This document shows positions 54,402 to 63,246 of a stretch of DNA of 64,000 bases, in pieces (position 1 is the stretch's first letter; each line of letters starts with the position of its first letter). The position numbers and the translations under genes are program-made. Source of the DNA: Agrobacterium tumefaciens (lineage in GTDB: Bacteria; Pseudomonadota; Alphaproteobacteria; Rhizobiales; Rhizobiaceae); contig NZ_SUPW01000009.1 of the NCBI RefSeq assembly GCF_013337285.1, positions 124,001-188,000 on the forward strand, in the 5' to 3' direction. The notes beneath the pieces were generated by a model. It was given only the letters and a program-made list of their open reading frames with translations. It ran no database searches and was not told where the DNA came from.

Positions 54402-55760
54402 TTACGCCGCGGCGTCTTTTTGCGGGCGGAAGTTGTTTTCCATGTCCTGACGAAGCTTCACCACATCGAGATCGTTCACCAGCTCGACATCGTCGAAGCT
54501 GACGATCTGGTCCTTCTTGATGGCGCGCTTCAGCTTGACATTATGGGCAAGGCCGATTGGCAGGGCCTTGATGTCGAGGCTGCGGGTGGCCGGAATGGCG
54601 TTGGCCCAGACCGCGTAACCGCCCTCACCATCAAGCATTTCGCCTGGTGCCATGTCCTTCTTGGCGGTCGCGACGGCATCGCCGCGGAACTCCTTGGAGC
54701 AACCGGTGGCTTCGTTACGCAGCACGGCGGACAACACGCTGATCGAGGTTTCCAGACCAATGATGTGGAACGGACGCCACATGGAGGCGTACCAGCCGGA
54801 GGGGTCGGTCAGCAGGCCATATTGCTTGAAGCAGGCGCGGGCATATTCATTATGCGCCTTGAAGGTGACGAAAACGCCGTATCGGATGTTGTTGAACACC
54901 TCGCGCCCATCCGGTTCCTGGCTCGCGGCGATGTCCACGAGACCCGAGCGCGACATACGGCCGCCATCGGCTGCGGGGCGGAAGACGCGGGCCAGATCGT
55001 GCAGGCCGGCGGGCGGGAAGGCCAAACCATCATCCGGGCAATCCAGCCCCGTGCCGTTGGCGACAGCCGCCATTTCGATGGCCGCCTTGGTGCCGTCGGT
55101 GAAGGAATTGTACATTTTCGGATTGAAGTCGCCCTTGGCCACTTCCTCGTCCGTCCAGCCGAAATAACTCCAGACCGTGTCCGGTGTCGAATAACGGTAA
55201 CGCGGCTCGAAATTCATGCCCTTGCCGGCGGAGACCACCTCGAAACCGGAAGCCCGCGCCCAGTCCACCAGTTCGCAGATCAGCGCCGGCTGATCGCCAT
55301 AGGCCATGGAATAGATCAGGCCCTTGGCCCGCGCCTTTTCAGCCAGGATCGGCCCGACCATGACGTCGGCTTCCACATTGACCATGACGACATGTTTGTT
55401 GTGTTCGATGGCGCCGAGCGCATGGCGCGCACCGGCAAGCGGGTGGCCGGTCGCCTCGATGACGCATTCGATTTCGCCGCAGGCGAAAAGCTCGTTCACA
55501 TCATCGGTAACATAGGTCTTGCCGCTTTTCAGCGCTTCGGCGCAGCTCGTCGCATCATAACGCTCCTTCGGCCAGCCGACGCGTTCCAGCGATTCGCGGG
55601 CCTTGCCGACATTGAGATCGGCGACGGCGACCATATGGAAACCGGCGATGCGCTGCGCCTGCGCCAGCACCATGGAGCCGAACTTGCCGGCACCGATGAG
55701 ACCGACCCGCACAGGTTTGCCGCCGGCTGCACGCGCTGACAGAAGAGAATAGAGATTCAT
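54402..55760 (-). CDS. NAD(P)-dependent oxidoreductase with C-terminal SAF-like domain
   Basis: 452 aa. The N-terminal Rossmann fold (VRVGLIGAGKFGSMVLAQ, residues 18-35) resembles homoserine dehydrogenase-like oxidoreductases. The middle part binds substrate (MNFEPRYRYSTPDTVWSYFGWTDEEV), and the C-terminal ~80 residues (YAVWANAIPATRSLDIKALPIGLAHNVKLKRAIKKDQIVSFDDV) look like an SAF domain. I recall this architecture near sugar-acid genes but no proven reaction. The start is behind AAGGA; the longer in-frame reading to 55871 has no ribosome site. First gene of the TRAP operon. Confidence 0.82.
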   Translation of the reverse strand: MNLYSLLSARAAGGKPVRVGLIGAGKFGSMVLAQAQRIAGFHMVAVADLNVGKARESLERVGWPKERYDATSCAEALKSGKTYVTDDVNELFACGEIECVIEATGHPLAGARHALGAIEHNKHVVMVNVEADVMVGPILAEKARAKGLIYSMAYGDQPALICELVDWARASGFEVVSAGKGMNFEPRYRYSTPDTVWSYFGWTDEEVAKGDFNPKMYNSFTDGTKAAIEMAAVANGTGLDCPDDGLAFPPAGLHDLARVFRPAADGGRMSRSGLVDIAASQEPDGREVFNNIRYGVFVTFKAHNEYARACFKQYGLLTDPSGWYASMWRPFHIIGLETSISVLSAVLRNEATGCSKEFRGDAVATAKKDMAPGEMLDGEGGYAVWANAIPATRSLDIKALPIGLAHNVKLKRAIKKDQIVSFDDVELVNDLDVVKLRQDMENNFRPQKDAAA

Positions 55761-56022
55761 GTTTTGACATCCTTCGCTGGGGAAATTGCTGGCGAGAGTG
55801 TCCAGTCTGCCCGGCGAAGGCCATGCAATACCGAGGCTGCGAAGGCTCACCCCTCGCGGCACCGGCGACATGACGTTTCTGCGTTCCTCCCGGATCCCGG
55901 CACGCCTTTGCGCCGGCTCTCGCGGTCGCCTCCCAAAGCAACCTTGAGAACAGAGTAGGAGCGTTCAAATATTAGTTCTATTTAGAAAATCAGATTTTTC
56001 GTTTAATTTTTCTAACAGATCA

Positions 56023-57075
56023 TCAGGCTGATTTGCGCAGCATCAGATCGGCGCTGAGGAGGATGCGCTCCCGCATCCGGGTGGCGGCATCATCCGCCCC
56101 CTCGTTCATCTTCTGTAGCAGAAGCTCGATCGACAGCCTGCCGATCTCGTTGTAATTCTGCGCCACCGTGGTAATCGGCGGACAGGCATAACGCGACAGC
56201 GGATGGTCGTCATGGCCGGCGACCCTGAGATCGTAATCCGCGCCATGGCCGACCCTGATGCCCTTCTGGAAAGCGGCGGCAATGACGCCGAAGGCGATAC
56301 GGTCGTTGGAACACAGGATGGTGCGCGATGGCAGAAGCTCCGTCCGGTCCAAGAACCGGCCGGCCTCATCAAAAGCGAAACGCTCGAAATCCCAGGTGAC
56401 GATATCCGGCACCTCAAGCACATGCGGTTCGAAACCGAGACGCTGCATCGCCTCCACATAAGCGGTGCGGCGCGTCGCGGCGTTGGTGTTGACCTGCGGC
56501 ATGTCAAAAAAACAGGGCGGTTCACCCGAACGGCAGAGGTAATCCACCATCAGCCCCACGCTCTGGCGATTATCGGTGCCGACAAAGGCCGAGGTCTCGT
56601 CGAGCGGCGAATCGACATAAACGATCGGAATGCTGGCCGCGAGCTGCTCCAGCGTGGCGCGGTGCGATTTGACGCCGAGCGGGGCGATGATCGCGCCCGC
56701 GACATTCATCGACTTGAAGGTGCGGATGGCGCGGTCTTCGATTTCCGCCTTGCCATCCGACGACAGCACGAAGGCGAGGAACCCCGCCTCGTTGGCGATT
56801 AGCTCGATACGGCTCGTCAGCGCCATATAGAAGGGGTCGGTCGAATTCGGGATGATGATGCCGATGATATTGGAGCGGCGGCGGTTGAGATTGACGGCGA
56901 AAATATTCGGCCGGAAACCGGATTTCTTCAGCGCTTCCTCGATGGCGTCGCGCGTCTTCTTGCGGACCGAGGCCGGATCATTGAAGTATTTCGAAACGGT
57001 CGGGCGGGAAAGGCCGACGAATTCCGAAAACTCTTCCATCGTCCTGATAGATTTGGCCAAAGTGCTTGCCCCCAT
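56023..57075 (-). CDS. LacI-family transcriptional regulator
   Basis: 350 aa. The HTH (MEEFSEFVGLSRPTVSKYFNDPASV, residues ~13-37) is slightly unusual in having Tyr/Phe after the Lys of the second helix. The effector domain shows SNIIGIIIPNSTDPFYMALTSRIE and CSNDRIAFGVIAAAFQKGI. It lies between the polyol dehydrogenase genes and the TRAP operon, all on one strand, so it could regulate either. The 262-bp gap downstream is AT-rich at its LacI end and probably holds the TRAP operon promoter; I see no firm operator. Confidence 0.88.
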   Translation of the reverse strand: MGASTLAKSIRTMEEFSEFVGLSRPTVSKYFNDPASVRKKTRDAIEEALKKSGFRPNIFAVNLNRRRSNIIGIIIPNSTDPFYMALTSRIELIANEAGFLAFVLSSDGKAEIEDRAIRTFKSMNVAGAIIAPLGVKSHRATLEQLAASIPIVYVDSPLDETSAFVGTDNRQSVGLMVDYLCRSGEPPCFFDMPQVNTNAATRRTAYVEAMQRLGFEPHVLEVPDIVTWDFERFAFDEAGRFLDRTELLPSRTILCSNDRIAFGVIAAAFQKGIRVGHGADYDLRVAGHDDHPLSRYACPPITTVAQNYNEIGRLSIELLLQKMNEGADDAATRMRERILLSADLMLRKSA

Positions 57076-57155
57076 GAAATATTACATGTGGTACTCTATA
57101 TCGACCGGCCTTCGCACGAAAAGCCGGTCGAACGCGGTTATCAACGGCCAAAAGA

Positions 57156-58166
57156 TCACTCGGCCGCAAATTGCACTTTCATCGTCGCCGGATCGGACGG
57201 TTTTTTCGTAAAGAACGGCAGCATCTCCGCAAGCGGCAGCCGATGCGACACCAGCCGCGCCATGACATCACCGTCCGTCTCCAGAATGGCAAGCGCCTGC
57301 GGTATGTTACGGTTGAGCGAATGCGACCCGACAAGCTTCAGCTGACGCCGGAAGATTTCGAAGGGTGCCACCGAAATGCGGGCATCCGGCGCGCAGACAC
57401 CGAAGAACAGCGCGGTGCCGCCATCCGCAACCAGCGGGATCATCGCTTCCGCGACGGGGGCAATACCCGTCGCATCGGCCACAAAATCGAAAGATTTTAC
57501 TTGCCGAAGCAGTGCTTCCGAGCCGGAAACTGCCACCTTAAGCCCGAGACTTTCGGCAAAGGCCAGCCTGCTTTCATTGATATCGGCCATCGTCACCGTC
57601 GCAATGCCGCGTGCTTTCAGCGACAGGGCAAGCAGCAGGCCGATGGGACCGGCGCCAAACACCAGCGCACTTTCCGGCACCACACCATTCTCACCGATGC
57701 CAGCACTCTGCATGCCGTTGACGACGCAGGCGAGCGGTTCGGCAAGTGCCGCGACATGATAGGGCATCGAACCAATGCCGTGCAGGTGATCCGCGCGCAC
57801 AACGCTGAATTCCGCAAAGCCGCCATTGTGGGAAACGCCATAGGCCTTCAGCGAGCTGCAAAGATTGGTCAGCCCCTTCCTGCAACTGGCACAGATGCCG
57901 CATGGCAAATTGGGATCGACGGCCACACGGTCACCGGCCCTGAAGCCTGTCACATCGGAAGCCACGGCCGCAACTTCGCCGGCATATTCGTGCCCCGGGA
58001 TAACGGGAAACGCACCGTCACCATAACGCGCATGCAGCACGTCTATATCGGTGTGGCACAGGCCGGAAGCCTTGACCCGGAGAAGGGCGTGGCCCGGCGG
58101 CAGATCGGCGACGGGAAGGTCCGCCAAAACGGCGCGTCCCTTCTCGACGAATTGAATGGCATGCAT
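57156..58166 (-). CDS. Zinc-dependent polyol dehydrogenase (probable D-altritol 5-dehydrogenase)
   Basis: Medium-chain dehydrogenase, 336 aa. Catalytic zinc ligands Cys37, His59 and Glu60 (GLCHTD, PGHEYAGE) and structural zinc cysteines 89, 92, 95 and 103 (CGICASCRKGLTNLC) are intact; the NAD motif is FGAGPIGLLL. Position and similarity match the A. fabrum C58 enzyme assigned to D-altritol to D-tagatose oxidation, recalled from SBP-guided work on that strain. The ATG with GGAG 6 nt upstream is used; an ATG 6 nt earlier abuts the ribosome site. It lies 16 nt after the SDR gene. Confidence 0.87.
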   Translation of the reverse strand: MHAIQFVEKGRAVLADLPVADLPPGHALLRVKASGLCHTDIDVLHARYGDGAFPVIPGHEYAGEVAAVASDVTGFRAGDRVAVDPNLPCGICASCRKGLTNLCSSLKAYGVSHNGGFAEFSVVRADHLHGIGSMPYHVAALAEPLACVVNGMQSAGIGENGVVPESALVFGAGPIGLLLALSLKARGIATVTMADINESRLAFAESLGLKVAVSGSEALLRQVKSFDFVADATGIAPVAEAMIPLVADGGTALFFGVCAPDARISVAPFEIFRRQLKLVGSHSLNRNIPQALAILETDGDVMARLVSHRLPLAEMLPFFTKKPSDPATMKVQFAAE

Positions 58167-58182
58167 GGTCATCTCCGGCTTT

Positions 58183-58953
58183 TCAGCTCATCCAGTTGCC
58201 GCCATCGACATTATATGTCTGGGCGAGAATATAGTCGCTGTCGGAAGAGGCGAGGAAAACCGCCAGCCCCTTGATGTCGTCAGGCGTGGCGAAACGGCCG
58301 ATCGGCACGGATTTGGCCACCGCCGCCTTCTTCTCGCCGGGCTTCAGTCCTTCCCACTTGGCGAAATGCGCATCGACCACTTCCCAGTGTTCGCCATCCA
58401 CGACACCCGGCGCAATGGCGTTGACGTTGATGCCGTGTTTGACGAGCGCCAGCGCCGCCGATTGCGTGGCGGAAATGATCGCCGCCTTGGAGGCGCAATA
58501 AAGCGTCACCAGCGCCTCGCCGCGCCGTCCGGCCTGGCTTGCCATATTGATGATCTTGCCGCCGCGCGCGCGCTCGATCATGACATTGGAGACGGCCTTC
58601 ATCATGAACAGCGGTCCCTTGAGATTGATGTCAAACACCCGCTCATAGCTCTCTTCGGTAATGCCGTTGATCGGCGCCATATCGAAGATCGCGGCATTGT
58701 TGACGAGAATATCGATGCCGCCGAATTCCTCATCCACCGCCTTTACCACCGCATCGATCCCGGTGAGGTCGGTCACATCCAGCCGCACCGCCTTTGCCGA
58801 GGGGCCAATGGCGGCGGCGGACGCCGTCGCGCGGGCGATATCGATATCGGCGATGATGACCTTTGCGCCCTCAGCGGCGAAAGCCTGCGCAAAACCAAGG
58901 CCGATACCGCGGGCAGCGCCGGTGATCAGCGCAACCTTGTTGTTCAATCTCAT
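58183..58953 (-). CDS. smoS: Sorbitol/galactitol 2-dehydrogenase (SDR family)
   Basis: Classical short-chain dehydrogenase, 256 aa, very close to Rhodobacter SmoS/PolS over its length. TGAARGIG is at 11-18 and the catalytic Ser139, Tyr152 and Lys156 are in place (MASQAGRRGEALVTLYCASKAA); it ends AQTYNVDGGNWMS like SmoS. It oxidises D-sorbitol and, in the Agrobacterium pathway, galactitol to L-tagatose. The start is behind CGGAGA; the longer in-frame reading runs into a palindromic repeat. Confidence 0.92.
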   Translation of the reverse strand: MRLNNKVALITGAARGIGLGFAQAFAAEGAKVIIADIDIARATASAAAIGPSAKAVRLDVTDLTGIDAVVKAVDEEFGGIDILVNNAAIFDMAPINGITEESYERVFDINLKGPLFMMKAVSNVMIERARGGKIINMASQAGRRGEALVTLYCASKAAIISATQSAALALVKHGINVNAIAPGVVDGEHWEVVDAHFAKWEGLKPGEKKAAVAKSVPIGRFATPDDIKGLAVFLASSDSDYILAQTYNVDGGNWMS

Positions 58954-59024
58954 GTCGATCTCCGTGATGCATGGCGGGCAGTCGATGAATTCGGCCCTGC
59001 GTTTGTTGTTAGATGCGATTCCCC

Positions 59025-59142
59025 CCCTCATTCCTGTGCTTGTCACAGGAATCCAGCCGACGCGTGTCTACGCGGCGAGAGAGTCTTTTCAGCCCAAGGA
59101 CTTGGGCTGGCTGGATTCCTGTGACAAGCACAGGAATGAGGG
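59025..59142. repeat. Large palindromic element with 34-bp perfect arms
   Basis: Arms at 59025-59058 and 59109-59142 are perfect inverted repeats of 34 bp. Each arm is itself palindromic (ATTCCTGTG-cttgt-CACAGGAAT). The 50-bp centre holds another dyad, AGCCCAAG-ga-CTTGGGCT. It lies between the SBP gene and smoS. No coding sequence or transposase is inside, so it is a REP/BIME-like or miniature element rather than an insertion sequence. Confidence 0.85.
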
Positions 59143-59165
59143 CGGCGGGTGTGTGAAACCACCCA

Positions 59166-59198
59166 TGCCGCCCGCCACCAGGAGGCGAACGGGCGGCA
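59166..59198 (-). terminator. Hairpin directly after the polyol SBP gene
   Basis: TGCCGCCCG (59166-59174) pairs with CGGGCGGCA (59190-59198), starting 16 nt after the SBP stop on the minus strand. Without a T run it more likely blocks 3' decay or attenuates than terminates fully. Confidence 0.5.
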
Positions 59199-59214
59199 CG
59201 CCGGGAGGACGCGG

Positions 59215-60528
59215 CTACTTGATGTAGCCCGCGCGGGTCATGTCACGCTCGACCTGTTTCTGCGCGCCTTCGAGCGCCGCATCGACGGTCTGCTGGCCGG
59301 AAAGGGCTGCCGCGATCTGCTGGCCGACAACCGTGCCGATGGACTGGAATTCCGGTATGGCGACGAATTGCACGCCGGTATAGGGCACCGGATCCTTTGT
59401 CGGTTTGGACGGATCGGCGGACATGATGGCTTTCAGTACCGTATCCGCAAAGGGCGCGGCCTTCTTGTATTCCGGCAGCTCATAGGTGGATTTGCGCGTC
59501 CCCGGCGGCACGGCCACCCAGCCTTCGCTTTCACCAACCGTCTTTACATAGGACTTCGAAGTCGCCCATTTGACGAAGGACTTGGCGGTTTCAAGCTTCT
59601 TCGTACTGTTTGGAATTGCAAGGTTCCACGACCACGACCAGCTGGACCCGTTCGGCGTCGCTTCGACCGGCGCGCGCGTGAAAGCGGTCTTGTCGGCAAC
59701 CTGGCTCTGCTTGGGATCATAAACGCGGCCCGCCGCCGAGGTGGCGTCGATCCACATGGCGCAACGGCCGGAGGAAAACAGGGTCTGGTTCTCGTTGAAG
59801 CCGTTGGCGGCCGCACCGGGCGGACCATAAGAGGTCATCAGCGCCACATAATCGGCGATCGCCTTTTTCCACGGCTCGCTCGTCAGCTGCGGTTTCCAGT
59901 CCATGTCGAACCAGCGTCCGCCATAGGTATTGATCATGGTGCCGAGGAAAGCCATGTTCTCGCCCCAGCCCGGCTTGCCGCGCAGGCAGATGCCATATTG
60001 CTGTTTCGACTTGTCGGTCAGCTTGGCGGCGAAATCCTTGATCTGGGCGTAGCTCGGATTGTCCGGCATCTTCAGGCCGGCGGCGTCGAACAGGTCCTTG
60101 CGGTAAAGCGTAAACGAGCTTTCGGTGTAGAAGGGCACGGCATAAAGCTTGCCGTCCACCGTCAGGCCTTTTTTGATCGGGTCGAGCAGATCGGCGTAAT
60201 CGTAGTCGTCGCCGAGATCGTCGACCGGGGCCAGCCAGCCCTGCTTGCCCCAGATCGGCGCTTCGTAACCGCCGATGGTCATGACGTCGAACTGGCCGCC
60301 ATTGGTGGCGATATCGGTGGTGACACGTTCGCGCAGAACATTCTCTTCCAGCACGATCCAGTTGATCTTGTTTCCAGTTTCCTTCTCCCAGGCGCTGGAA
60401 AGCTTCTGCATGATGATCATGTCGCCATTGTTGACGGTGGCGATGTTGATTTCTTCCGCCTGTGCCAGCCCGGCCAGAAGGCCTGCTCCCACCACAGACG
60501 ACGACAGAATTCCGATGAATTTGTTCAT
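59215..60528 (-). CDS. smoE: Polyol ABC transporter solute-binding protein
   Basis: Family 1 binding protein, 437 aa, close to SmoE of the sorbitol/mannitol importer. The Sec signal ends at LAQA/EEI near residue 24. Features include INIATVNNGDMIIMQKLS, GKLYAVPFYTESSFTLYRKDLFDAAGLKMP and MWIDATSAAG. Its A. fabrum counterpart is recalled to bind D-altritol and galactitol. AAAGGAGGAG precedes the ATG. It is divergent from the kinase gene; its permeases are on the other strand after 63247, an unusual split of the transporter genes. Confidence 0.9.
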   Translation of the reverse strand: MNKFIGILSSSVVGAGLLAGLAQAEEINIATVNNGDMIIMQKLSSAWEKETGNKINWIVLEENVLRERVTTDIATNGGQFDVMTIGGYEAPIWGKQGWLAPVDDLGDDYDYADLLDPIKKGLTVDGKLYAVPFYTESSFTLYRKDLFDAAGLKMPDNPSYAQIKDFAAKLTDKSKQQYGICLRGKPGWGENMAFLGTMINTYGGRWFDMDWKPQLTSEPWKKAIADYVALMTSYGPPGAAANGFNENQTLFSSGRCAMWIDATSAAGRVYDPKQSQVADKTAFTRAPVEATPNGSSWSWSWNLAIPNSTKKLETAKSFVKWATSKSYVKTVGESEGWVAVPPGTRKSTYELPEYKKAAPFADTVLKAIMSADPSKPTKDPVPYTGVQFVAIPEFQSIGTVVGQQIAAALSGQQTVDAALEGAQKQVERDMTRAGYIK

Positions 60529-60603
60529 GAGACCCGCTCCTCCTTTACGGATGTCCACGCACAACAATACATGCGTAAATTTTTTATCTCGCAAAATCAC
60601 GCT

Positions 60604-60691
60604 TGTTGTCAACATCCAAAAATAAACAAGGACGTGACAACGCTTGCGCAAAAGACGTTAAATCTTTGTTTTAAAGCGAATATTGTCAACA
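60604..60691. promoter_or_regulatory. Repeated TRTTGTCAACA motifs in the polyol divergent promoter
   Basis: The 330-bp SBP/kinase intergenic region is AT-rich and holds two near-palindromes, TGTTGTCAACA (60604-60614) and TATTGTCAACA (60681-60691), 77 bp apart, with a reverse half-copy (GTGACAACG) near 60634. Spacing and position fit operators for a regulator of both divergent transcripts. No other feature is evident in the gap. Confidence 0.4.
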
Positions 60692-60858
60692 AAAATTATT
60701 AACAAGCCGATTTTTCTTGCTGCGACGCAACATGTTTTTCATCATTTAATATCTTGACGCGCGTAAATTTTAACTGATATCCGGAAAACAACGAACCCGA
60801 AATGCCGGGGATTTTCACCCGTCGGAAGGATGGGAGCTGACTGCATATGGAGGAGACG

Positions 60859-61848
60859 ATGAGGCAGGCATCCGCACTGGCGCCGCACATGAAAGGCCCG
60901 ACCATCACGGCCGGCGAAATCCTCGTGGAGATCATGGCGACGACGGTGGGCGACGGTTTTCTGAAGCCGCAGACGCTGATCGGCCCTTTTCCGAGCGGCG
61001 CGCCCGCCATCTTCATCGATCAGGTGGCGCGGTGCGGCGGGACCGCCGGCATCATCGCTGCGGTGGGCGACGATGATTTCGGCCGCCTCAATATTGAGCG
61101 GCTGCGTCGCGACGGCGTGGATGTCTCGGCCATCGCCACCATAGCGGACCGGCCGACCGGCAGTGCTTTCGTGCGCTACCGCGAAAACGGCGCACGCGAT
61201 TTCGTTTTCAACATCGCCCATTCGGCGGCCAGCGAAACACGGATGACCGATGAGGCGCAGGCGCTCATCGAAAAGGCGGGCCATGTGCACGTCATGGGAT
61301 CGGCTTTCGCGATTGCCGGCATTGGCGCGATCATTCTCGAGGCCGTTAAAAGCGTCAAAGCGCGCGGCGGTTCGGTTTCCTTCGATCCGAACATTCGCAA
61401 GGAACTGGCGCAGGGCGACGAAGGCCGCAGGCTGATCGATGACCTCCTTGGCGTCACGGACCTCCTGCTGCCCTCCGGCGAAGAGCTCCAGGCCGCCTCG
61501 GGTCTGGATGACGAGGACGCGGCGATCGAAAAGCTGCTCGCGTCGGGCATCGGCGAGATCGTGCTGAAACGCGGCGCTAACGGCGCAAGCCATTTCAGCC
61601 GCGCCCATGGGCGCATCGACGCCCCCGGCCTGATGGTGGAGGAAATCGACCCGACCGGTGCCGGCGACTGTTTCGGCGCAACCTACCTCACCTGCCGCCG
61701 CCTCGGCATGCATCCCCGACAGGCGCTCGCGTATGCAAACGCATCAGGCGCCCACAACGTCATCAGGCGCGGCCCGATGGAGGGTGCCGCCAGCCTTGCC
61801 GAACTTGACGCCTTCATCGCCACACAATTGTCGGAGGAAACGCTATGA
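60859..61848 (+). CDS. tagK: PfkB-family tagatose kinase
   Basis: Ribokinase/PfkB-family sugar kinase, 329 aa, expected to phosphorylate D-tagatose to D-tagatose 6-phosphate by match to the A. fabrum locus. Family motifs are [29 protein letters not shown] near residue 55 and the catalytic [14 protein letters not shown] near 265. The ATG used has GGAGG 5 nt upstream; an ATG 12 nt earlier is possible. Its stop overlaps the next start by 4 nt. Confidence 0.87.
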   Translation: MRQASALAPHMKGPTITAGEILVEIMATTVGDGFLKPQTLIGPFPSGAPAIFIDQVARCGGTAGIIAAVGDDDFGRLNIERLRRDGVDVSAIATIADRPTGSAFVRYRENGARDFVFNIAHSAASETRMTDEAQALIEKAGHVHVMGSAFAIAGIGAIILEAVKSVKARGGSVSFDPNIRKELAQGDEGRRLIDDLLGVTDLLLPSGEELQAASGLDDEDAAIEKLLASGIGEIVLKRGANGASHFSRAHGRIDAPGLMVEEIDPTGAGDCFGATYLTCRRLGMHPRQALAYANASGAHNVIRRGPMEGAASLAELDAFIATQLSEETL

Positions 61849-63122
61849 CCGGCGTTCTGGAAAATCTCGCCACGGCGCGTCGCGCCGGCAAGCCTGCGGG
61901 CATCACGTCAGTCTGTTCGGCCCACCCCGTCGTGCTGCGCGCCGCGATCCGCCGCGCCGCCGCCAGCAAGACAGCAGTGCTGATCGAGGCGACCTGCAAT
62001 CAGGTCAATCATCTCGGCGGTTATACCGGCATGACCCCGCGTGACTTTATCGCCTTCGTCAACAGCATCGCTGCGGAAGAAGGGCTGCCCGGCGAGCTTC
62101 TGATTTTCGGCGGCGATCATCTCGGCCCCAACCCGTGGCGCAAGGAGAAGGCCGAGGAAGCGCTGACAAAAGCCGCCGCCATGGTCGAGGCCTATGTTAC
62201 CTCGGGCTTTCGCAAGATCCACCTTGATGCCTCGATGGGCTGCGCCGGTGAGCCGGCGGCATTGGACGACGTAACGATTGCCCACCGCGCCGCGAAACTC
62301 GCGGCCGTCGCCGAAAAGGCCGCCGCTGAGGCCGGCCTGCCCAAGCCGCTTTATATTCTCGGCACCGAAGTGCCGGTACCGGGCGGCGCAGACCACGTGC
62401 TCGACACGGTCGCACCAACGCAGCCGCAGGCGGCGCGTAACACCATTGAACTTCACCGCGAGATATTCGCACAGCACGGTCTTTCGCAAGCGTTCGAACG
62501 GGTCATCGCCTTTGTCGTGCAGCCCGGCGTGGAATTCGGCAGCGACAATGTCGTCGCTTATGATCCGCAGGCGGCCACAGCGCTCAGCGCCGTGCTGGAC
62601 GGCGAACCGCAACTGGTCTTCGAAGCCCATTCGACCGATTACCAGACCGAGACCGCACTTGCCGCACTCGTGCATGACGGATATCCGATCCTCAAAGTGG
62701 GACCGGGCCTGACCTTCGCTTACCGGGAAGCGCTTTATGCGCTTGATATGATCGCCTCCGAAATGATCGGCTCTTATGGTGCGCGGCCGCTGGCGCGGAC
62801 CATGGAAAAACTGATGTTAAGCGCGCCGGGCGACTGGCAGGGCCATTACCACGGCGACGACATCACGCTCCGATTGCAGCGCCACTATAGCTACAGCGAC
62901 CGCATCCGCTATTACTGGACACGGCCGGAAGCGCTTGCAGCCGTTTCCGCCTTGCATAAGGCGCTGGATGGGAAGACTATTCCCGAAACCCTGCTGCGCC
63001 AATATCTCGGCGAATTGCCGCTCGCAACGGTTGCGGGCGAGGACGCGGAAGAGATTTTGATCGCGGCTGTGGATCAGGTGCTGGCGACCTATCACGCGGC
63101 GACGGGCGAAGGCCGCCACTGA
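61845..63122 (+). CDS. D-tagatose-1,6-bisphosphate aldolase subunit GatZ/KbaZ-like
   Basis: GatZ/KbaZ-family TIM-barrel protein, 425 aa. Characteristic stretches are [58 protein letters not shown] and [10 protein letters not shown]. In enterobacteria GatZ stabilises the catalytic GatY subunit. No GatY is in this window, so it may act elsewhere in complex or have its own aldolase or epimerase activity. Translationally coupled to the kinase gene. Confidence 0.88.
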   Translation: MTGVLENLATARRAGKPAGITSVCSAHPVVLRAAIRRAAASKTAVLIEATCNQVNHLGGYTGMTPRDFIAFVNSIAAEEGLPGELLIFGGDHLGPNPWRKEKAEEALTKAAAMVEAYVTSGFRKIHLDASMGCAGEPAALDDVTIAHRAAKLAAVAEKAAAEAGLPKPLYILGTEVPVPGGADHVLDTVAPTQPQAARNTIELHREIFAQHGLSQAFERVIAFVVQPGVEFGSDNVVAYDPQAATALSAVLDGEPQLVFEAHSTDYQTETALAALVHDGYPILKVGPGLTFAYREALYALDMIASEMIGSYGARPLARTMEKLMLSAPGDWQGHYHGDDITLRLQRHYSYSDRIRYYWTRPEALAAVSALHKALDGKTIPETLLRQYLGELPLATVAGEDAEEILIAAVDQVLATYHAATGEGRH

Positions 63123-63246
63123 CGCCAATCATAAATCCGGATGCCCCTGCGGCAGAGGCCGCCGGAGCGAAATGGGGGAAGTGCGAGCGGTTTTCATCTG
63201 AAATCCGGCTCAAACTTATAACTGTATTCGTGAGGGAGGACTACCA

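Noticed and set aside
54168-55739. 523-aa open frame on the plus strand
   Set aside because: Antisense to the SAF-type oxidoreductase gene; no motif or ribosome site.
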